Shown one piece after another: positions 7,183 to 11,270 of a stretch of 11,270 bases of DNA. The DNA is taken from NCBI GenBank assembly GCA_021824055.1, contig JAKALV010000089.1, forward strand, positions 1 through 11,270, in the 5' to 3' direction. Each line of letters opens with the position of its first letter. Positions within the stretch are counted from its first letter, which is position 1. The position numbers and the translations under genes are program-made. The notes under the pieces are model-generated. The model did not search any database. It was not told the DNA's origin and saw only the letters and a list, made by a program, of their open reading frames with translations. Source of the stretch: Acidobacteriota bacterium (GTDB taxonomy: Bacteria > Acidobacteriota > Vicinamibacteria > Vicinamibacterales > SCN-69-37).

Positions 7183-7482
7183 ATGACACATGACGCGCTT
7201 GGCATGATCGAAACCCGGGGTCTGATTGGCGCCATCGAGGCGGCTGACGCGATGGTCAAGACCGCCAACGTCACCTTGATCGGCAAGGAATACATCGGCG
7301 CCGGCTATGTGACCGTGCTCGCCCGCGGCGACGTCGGGGCCATCAAGGCCGCGACCGACGCCGGCGCGGCCGCCGCGCGCCGCGTCGGCGAACTGATTTC
7401 CGTCCACGTGATCCCCCGTCCGCACGCGGATGTCGAGCGGGTGTTGCCGCGCGCCGCCGCGCCGGTGGCCGGCAAGGGATAG
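7183..7482 (+). CDS. BMC-domain hexameric microcompartment shell protein (PduA/EutM type)
   Basis: A 99-residue single-BMC-domain protein (Pfam BMC family) that assembles into hexameric tiles of a bacterial microcompartment shell. It aligns without gaps, from memory, over the first 80 or so residues of PduA: ALGMIETRGL (5-14), the edge lysine K26 in DAMVK, the pore loop YIGAGY (37-42), RGDVGAIKAATDAGAAAA (48-65), and HVIPRPH (75-81) with the conserved R79. The pore-lining position equivalent to PduA S40 is Ala and the K37 equivalent is Tyr. The last ten residues are an Ala/Pro/Gly tail. I chose the ATG at 7183 because the BMC domain begins right after it; the frame is open further upstream but would cross the divergent promoter region. 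No clear Shine-Dalgarno or promoter is seen. The dehydrogenase gene follows after 16 nt, so the two are surely cotranscribed. Confidence 0.95.
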   Translation: MTHDALGMIETRGLIGAIEAADAMVKTANVTLIGKEYIGAGYVTVLARGDVGAIKAATDAGAAAARRVGELISVHVIPRPHADVERVLPRAAAPVAGKG

Positions 7483-7485
7483 GAG
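7481..7485 (+). promoter_or_regulatory. Shine-Dalgarno of the aldehyde dehydrogenase gene
   Basis: AGGAG overlaps the TAG stop codon of the shell gene and lies 13 nt before the dehydrogenase ATG at 7499. The overlap with the stop suggests coupled translation of shell protein and enzyme. Confidence 0.55.
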
Positions 7486-7498
7486 CTGAGTCCGCGCG

Positions 7499-9178
7499 AT
7501 GGCGCAGACTGACGCCGCCCCCACCGACCGCGACCTCGCGTCGGTCCAGGAAGCCCGAACCCTCGTCCAGCGCGCCAGGCTCGCGGCGCCGATCCTCGCG
7601 GAGTTCTCGCAGGAACAGATCGACCGCATCGTGGACGCGGTGGCGCTGGCCGCCCGGCCGCGCGCCGAAGAGTTCGCGCGCCTCGCCGTCGAAGAAACCG
7701 GCTTCGGCGTGGTTGCCGACAAGATCCAGAAGAATCTGTTTGCGTCCGACCGGGTGTACGAATTCATCCGGCCGATGAAGACCGTGGGCGTGATCGCGCG
7801 CGACGAAGCGAAGAAGGTCTTCGAAATTGCCGAGCCGTTCGGCGTGGTGGCCGCGATCGTGCCGTCCACCAATCCCACCTCGACCGCGATCTACAAGATT
7901 CTGATCGCCCTGAAAGCCCGCTGCCCCATCGTCATCTCGCCCCATCCGTCCGCGGCGAAGTGCATCACGCGCGTGGCCGAGCTATTGGCCGAGGCGGCGC
8001 GCGGCGCGGGCGCGCCCGACGGCGCCGTGAACTGGATGACCACGGTGACGCTCGCGGGCACGCAGGAACTGATGCAGCATCGCGGCGTGGCCGTGATTCT
8101 CGCGACCGGAGGCATGGGGCTGGTGCGCGCGGCCTACAGCGCGGGCAAGCCGGCCTACGGCGTCGGCCCGGGCAACGCGCCGTGCTTCATCGAGCGCACC
8201 GCCGACGTGGCCAAGGCCGCCAACGATATCCTCACGGGCAAGGCCTTCGACAACGGCGTGCTCTGCTCGTCGCCCAACTCGGTCATCGTCGACAGCGCGG
8301 TGGCCGAGGAAGCCAGGCGGCAGTTCGTGGCGCAGGGTGGATACTTCCTCTCGCCGGCGGAAACCGACGCACTGTCGAAGCTGCTGGTCACGCCCCAGCG
8401 GCTTCCTAACCCGAAGTTTGTGGGCCAGTCGGCGCTCGTCATCGCGCGGGCGCTCGGCATCACGGTGCCGGCCAGCACCCGCGCGCTCATCGCCGAGCTC
8501 AAGGGCGTGGGCCGCGACTACCCGCTCTCGATTGAAAAACTCTGCCCGGTCCTGTCGTACTACGTGGTGGCCGACTGGCGCGAAGGCTGCGAACGGTCGA
8601 AAGAAATACTGAGATACGGCGGCATGGGCCACACGATGTCGATTCACTCGGAGAATCAGCAGATCATCCTGGAGTTCGGCCTGAAGAAGCCGGCGTTTCG
8701 GATCTGCGTCAACACGCCGACGTCGTTCGGTTCGATCGGGCTGTCGACCGGGCTTGATCCGGCGATGACGCTCGGGTGCGGCGGCTACGGCGGCAACATC
8801 ACGTCGGACAACATCTCGCCCAAACATCTCTTGAACATCAAGCGCCTCGCCTGGGAAACGCGGCCGGTGGCGCGGACGTCGGCGGCCTCGCCACTCGCGT
8901 CAGCGCTGCCGCAGGTGCCGAAGCCGCCCGTGCCCGCCGGGCTGGACGCATCCGCGATGACCGCGCGCATCGAATCGCTGGCCGGCACGAAGCCCGCGCC
9001 CGCGCCTCCGGCGGCCGCCAACCAATCGGTCGCCGCGTTCGTCTGTGAAGACGACGTGAGACAAGCCATCACCCTCGGACGCACGATCACCATCGGCGAA
9101 CGCACCATCGTCACGCCGCTGGCCCGCGATGCCGGCGAAGCGGGCAAAGTGTTCGTTTACGCGAATTGGCGGGGCTGA
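7499..9178 (+). CDS. CoA-acylating aldehyde dehydrogenase, microcompartment-associated, with C-terminal extension
   Basis: A 559-residue enzyme of the PduP/EutE/AdhE-N/SauS class that oxidises an aldehyde to acyl-CoA with NAD+. The core (about residues 15-455) shows STNPTSTAIYK with N125, the nucleotide-fold stretch GVAVILATGGMGLVRAAY, GVGPGNAPCFIERTAD, the catalytic cysteine C256 in FDNGVLCSSPNS, and a C-terminal GGNITSDNISPKHLLNIK unit like that of AdhE-type enzymes. There is no obvious N-terminal encapsulation helix as in PduP. Instead, residues 456-559 form an extra C-terminal region: an Ala/Pro-rich linker, a short amphipathic-looking helix (LDASAMTARIESLAG, 482-496), a second Ala/Pro linker, and a compact motif (FVCEDDVRQAI then GRTITIGERTIVTPLARD, 514-544). 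Typical enzymes of the class are about 450-490 residues. The adjacent shell gene implies work inside a microcompartment; the aldehyde substrate cannot be read from the sequence. Confidence 0.93.
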   Translation: MAQTDAAPTDRDLASVQEARTLVQRARLAAPILAEFSQEQIDRIVDAVALAARPRAEEFARLAVEETGFGVVADKIQKNLFASDRVYEFIRPMKTVGVIARDEAKKVFEIAEPFGVVAAIVPSTNPTSTAIYKILIALKARCPIVISPHPSAAKCITRVAELLAEAARGAGAPDGAVNWMTTVTLAGTQELMQHRGVAVILATGGMGLVRAAYSAGKPAYGVGPGNAPCFIERTADVAKAANDILTGKAFDNGVLCSSPNSVIVDSAVAEEARRQFVAQGGYFLSPAETDALSKLLVTPQRLPNPKFVGQSALVIARALGITVPASTRALIAELKGVGRDYPLSIEKLCPVLSYYVVADWREGCERSKEILRYGGMGHTMSIHSENQQIILEFGLKKPAFRICVNTPTSFGSIGLSTGLDPAMTLGCGGYGGNITSDNISPKHLLNIKRLAWETRPVARTSAASPLASALPQVPKPPVPAGLDASAMTARIESLAGTKPAPAPPAAANQSVAAFVCEDDVRQAITLGRTITIGERTIVTPLARDAGEAGKVFVYANWRG

Positions 9179-9180
9179 CG

Positions 9181-10911
9181 GTGTCCGACAAGAGCTTTTC
9201 CAGCAAGCCGCACGGGGGGCTGAAGGCCGCCGCTTACGGACGCCTTGTATTGATCGGGTTAGCGATCACCGCCGTGAGCGCGGCGTGCGGTGGCGCGAAG
9301 ACGGCGCCGGTGCTTCCGTCGCAGGCCGCGGCTGGCGGCGCGGCGACGGCTGCGGCGCCCGCGCAACTGCCGGTGCCGCCTCCCCCGCCGATCCCCAAGC
9401 CGGATCCTGTGGCGGTGCTGATTGCGAGCGCGGAGCACCACTTCGAATCAGGGCAACAGGAACTGACGGCCGGGCGCCTGAGCCGGGCTCGCGCGGAGTT
9501 CGATCGCGCCGTGGACGTCCTGCTCGCGTCACCCGGCGGCGCCAAGTCGGATCCACGCCTGCGCGCGGAGTACGAGCAACTGCTCAACCGCATCGCGGCG
9601 CTGGAAGCCGCAATGCTGCGCCAGGGTGATGGCTTCTCCGAATCGCGATCCGAGCCCGCGGCGATCGACGACCTTTTGGCCGTCGCCGTCTTTCCGCATG
9701 CCACGCCGACGACGGCGACCGCGGTGGCGGAGGAACTCGAGACCTCGGCCTACGACCTGCCGGTGGTTTCGAACGACAAGGTGCTGTCGTACGTCGAGCT
9801 GTTCCAGGGCAACCTGCACGCGTTTCTCGCCGACGGCCTCGCCCGCGGCAGCCAGTATCTGCCGCGCATCCGCGCGGTGTTTCAGAGCGAGGGGATTCCG
9901 CTCGACCTGGCCTACGTGCCGCTCATCGAGAGCGCCTTCAAGTCCACGGCGCTGTCGCGCGCGAAAGCCAAGGGCATGTGGCAGTTTCAGTTGCCGACGG
10001 CCCGTGACTACGGCCTGCGCTTCAACTGGTTCATCGACGAGCGCTCCGATTTTGAGAAGTCCACGGAGGCGGCCGCCAAGCACCTCAAGATGCTGGCGAA
10101 GATGTTCAACGGCGACTGGAACCTGGCGCTGGCCAGCTACAACGTGGGGCAAGGCAAAGTGCTGAACGCGGTGAAGCGCGCCAAGACCACCGACTACTGG
10201 AAGCTGACCGAATCGACCAAGTTCCTGCCGCGGGACACGCGCGCCTACGTGCCGATGATCTGGGCCGCGATCATCATCGCGAAGAACCCGCAGCAGTTTG
10301 GATTTGACGTGCCGGCGAGCGAACCGCTGGCCTACGACGTGGTGACGCTGCCCGACGCGATCGACCTGCGCACGGTGGCCGAGTGGATCGATTCCACCGT
10401 GGACGTCCTGAAAAGCCTCAATCCGGAGCTGCGTCGCAACCTCACGCCCATGGGCGAGCACGACCTGCGCGTGCCGGTCGGCACCAAGGCCACGCTCGAG
10501 GCGAAGCTGGCCGAGGCCGACCCGTCCACGTTTGCGACGTTCATTCGTCACACCGTGAAGTCGGGCGAAACGCTGGCGACCATCGCGCGCCATTTCAAGA
10601 TCAGCCGCGCCGATCTGGCCGAAGCGAACATGCTGAGACCGACGGCCCGGCTCCGCCAGGGCCAGTCTCTGCTGGTACCCGGCGCCTCAGCCGCCGCGGC
10701 CACCTCCACCCGCAGCACCGGCCAGGCCACCACGGTGGCCCGGACCTCGGCTGGATCCAGCAAGCCGACCACCTACCGGGTCCGCCCGGGCGACACGCTC
10801 TTCGGCATCGCCAAACTGTTCGACGTCACGATCGACGAGCTCAAACGCTGGAACAAGCTGTCGGGCAGCCTGCTCGGCATCGGCGACCGGCTCACTATTT
10901 ACAGACACTGA
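9181..10911 (+). CDS. mltD: MltD-like membrane-bound lytic transglycosylase with two LysM domains
   Basis: A 576-residue cell-wall hydrolase that cleaves glycan strands in the periplasm. The N-terminus has a hydrophobic segment and a candidate lipid-attachment cysteine C36 (VSAACGG; weak lipobox). A Pro/Ala-rich linker and a helical, TPR-like segment (about residues 75-150) follow. The transglycosylase domain (about 205-370) contains catalytic E250 in PLIESAFKS, KGMWQFQLPTARDYGL, and ALASYNVGQGKV; LPRDTRAYVPMIWAA is the MltD-type continuation. LysM repeats, which bind peptidoglycan, lie at 454-500 (HTVKSGETLATIARHF) and 531-576 (YRVRPGDTLFGIAKLF), joined by a Ser/Thr/Ala linker. I chose GTG 9181, preceded by GGCGGGG at 6 nt spacing and starting 2 nt after the dehydrogenase stop; a TTG at 9166 would add five residues overlapping the dehydrogenase. 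It is about 120 residues longer than E. coli MltD, mainly at the N-terminus. Confidence 0.92.
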   Translation: MSDKSFSSKPHGGLKAAAYGRLVLIGLAITAVSAACGGAKTAPVLPSQAAAGGAATAAAPAQLPVPPPPPIPKPDPVAVLIASAEHHFESGQQELTAGRLSRARAEFDRAVDVLLASPGGAKSDPRLRAEYEQLLNRIAALEAAMLRQGDGFSESRSEPAAIDDLLAVAVFPHATPTTATAVAEELETSAYDLPVVSNDKVLSYVELFQGNLHAFLADGLARGSQYLPRIRAVFQSEGIPLDLAYVPLIESAFKSTALSRAKAKGMWQFQLPTARDYGLRFNWFIDERSDFEKSTEAAAKHLKMLAKMFNGDWNLALASYNVGQGKVLNAVKRAKTTDYWKLTESTKFLPRDTRAYVPMIWAAIIIAKNPQQFGFDVPASEPLAYDVVTLPDAIDLRTVAEWIDSTVDVLKSLNPELRRNLTPMGEHDLRVPVGTKATLEAKLAEADPSTFATFIRHTVKSGETLATIARHFKISRADLAEANMLRPTARLRQGQSLLVPGASAAAATSTRSTGQATTVARTSAGSSKPTTYRVRPGDTLFGIAKLFDVTIDELKRWNKLSGSLLGIGDRLTIYRH

Positions 10912-10928
10912 CAGCGACAGAGACACCC

Positions 10929-11007
10929 GATTGAGTGAATGGGTGACTGGGTGAATGGGTGAACGGGGTTCAATCACCCATTCTCGCAATCACCCAATCA
11001 CCCAATC
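10929..11007. repeat. Imperfect inverted repeat built from 8-bp GGGTGAAT-like units
   Basis: The left arm (10929-10964) holds four tandem 8-bp units: GAGTGAAT, GGGTGACT, GGGTGAAT and GGGTGAAC. The right arm (10972-11007) holds the reverse-complement series AATCACCC, ATTCTCGC (degenerate), AATCACCC, AATCACCC. The two 36-nt arms pair at 29 positions, with a perfect 10-bp inner block (GAATGGGTGA), around a 7-nt GGGGTTC loop. No T-tract follows, so it is not a classical intrinsic terminator, but it lies just after the mltD-like stop and could act as an mRNA 3' end or transcription block. Confidence 0.85.
10941..10968 (+). other. Potential G-quadruplex sequence
   Basis: Four G-tracts (GGG, GGG, GGG, GGGG) are separated by three 5-nt loops (TGACT, TGAAT, TGAAC), which satisfies the usual G3+N1-7 pattern on the plus strand. 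It is the left arm of the inverted repeat, so hairpin and quadruplex folding would compete in the mltD-like transcript. Confidence 0.55.
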
Positions 11008-11020
11008 CACTGTCAGTATC

Positions 11021-11049
11021 TGCGTACTGCCACGCCTCAAAAGTACGCA
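11021..11049. repeat. Perfect 8-bp inverted repeat upstream of comM
   Basis: TGCGTACT (11021-11028) and AGTACGCA (11042-11049) are exact reverse complements around a 13-nt spacer. It lies 70 nt before the comM start, in the stretch from 11008 to 11118 where I see no gene and no convincing promoter. It could be an operator or an RNA hairpin; the sequence alone does not decide. Confidence 0.5.
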
Positions 11050-11118
11050 ATTTCTGCCACCTTCGTCTCGAGTCCTCTGGGAGGCTGGTTGGCGCGGAGC
11101 TTGCTCCAGTCAGCGTCG

Positions 11119-11270
11119 ATGCTCGCGCGCTTGAATACCGCGGCTGTCTTCGGCGTCGAAGCCAGTCCCGTCACCGTTGAGGTGGACGTCGGCGGCGGCC
11201 TGCCCGGAATGACGATGGTGGGATTGCCGGATACGAGCGTGCGGGAGAGCCGCGAGCGGGTGCGGAGCGC
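11119..11270 (+). CDS. comM: ComM/YifB-family Mg-chelatase-like AAA+ protein (partial, 3' end off window)
   Basis: Only the first 50 codons are present. The N-terminus MLARLNTAAVFGVEASPV, then VTVEVDVGGGLPGM, MVGLPDTSVRESRERVRS is the highly conserved opening of the ComM/YifB family (the S5-like domain before the Mg-chelatase AAA+ core): Leu-Ala near the start, 'V.VEVD...GLP', 'VGLPD..V.ESRERVR'. ComM is a hexameric helicase that extends branch migration during natural transformation in bacteria such as Vibrio and Haemophilus. I chose ATG 11119 by matching this conserved N-terminus; there is no good Shine-Dalgarno (a GGAG lies 19 nt upstream). Preceded by a 207-bp intergenic region, it is probably a separate transcript from the microcompartment run. 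Confidence 0.92.
   Translation, partial: MLARLNTAAVFGVEASPVTVEVDVGGGLPGMTMVGLPDTSVRESRERVRS

Noticed and set aside
6967..7878. A 303-codon minus-strand open frame spanning the divergent region
   Set aside because: It overlaps the well-supported shell gene and dehydrogenase start and the lipoprotein N-terminus, and encodes no recognisable domain.
9166..9180. A TTG start for the mltD-like gene
   Set aside because: It would lie within the end of the dehydrogenase gene and lacks a ribosome site; the GTG at 9181 has a GGCGGGG at good spacing.
9529..10593. A 354-codon open frame on the minus strand
   Set aside because: Antisense shadow of the mltD-like gene; the translation is Arg/His/Val-rich without motifs.
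10929..11007. A small CRISPR-like array
   Set aside because: The units are 8 bp, contiguous without spacers, and inverted between the two arms; no cas genes are near.

Overview
The window is GC-rich, densely packed bacterial DNA with no RNA genes, insertion sequences, integrases or CRISPR arrays that I can see. Three features suggest an Acidobacteriota-type (for example Vicinamibacteria-like) chromosome: the GC content, the PilN N-terminus of the form NLSARPFYNER, and a SLT transglycosylase with a small beta-rich N-terminal module. This placement is an inference, not a direct observation.

Left two thirds, minus strand (7106 down to 1, running off the left edge): one tightly packed run, probably a single operon. 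In transcription order it holds an unknown lipoprotein-like gene, a SLT-family lytic transglycosylase, pilC/gspF (inner-membrane platform), pilB/gspE (assembly ATPase), pilM, pilN, pilO and the first 153 codons of a PilP/GspC-like protein. From pilC onward every junction is a 3-nt gap or a 1 to 4 nt start/stop overlap. This is the cytoplasmic motor and inner-membrane alignment complex of a type IV pilus (or a related type II secretion machine). The secretin is expected just beyond the left edge. The SLT enzyme could open peptidoglycan for the machine.

Right third, plus strand (7183 to 10911): a three-gene run starts from a 76-bp divergent intergenic region. It encodes a PduA/EutM-type bacterial microcompartment (BMC) hexamer shell protein, a CoA-acylating aldehyde dehydrogenase with an unusual C-terminal extension of about 100 residues, and an MltD-like lipoprotein transglycosylase with two C-terminal LysM domains. 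The shell and dehydrogenase genes form a very small BMC locus. The other shell parts (pentamer, trimer), the aldehyde-generating enzyme and the phosphotransacylase must lie elsewhere if the compartment works.

Right edge: a 207-bp intergenic region carries a large imperfect hairpin made of 8-bp GGGTGAAT-like units, which also fits the G-quadruplex pattern, and a perfect 8-bp inverted repeat. The start of comM (YifB family, natural transformation helicase) follows and runs off the window. Type IV pilus genes and comM within 11 kb are compatible with a naturally transformable organism.

The most interesting points are the isolated shell-plus-dehydrogenase pair, the dehydrogenase C-terminal extension with a EutQ-N-terminus-like motif, the GspC-like membrane-anchored protein in the place of the PilP lipoprotein, and the repeat hairpin before comM.
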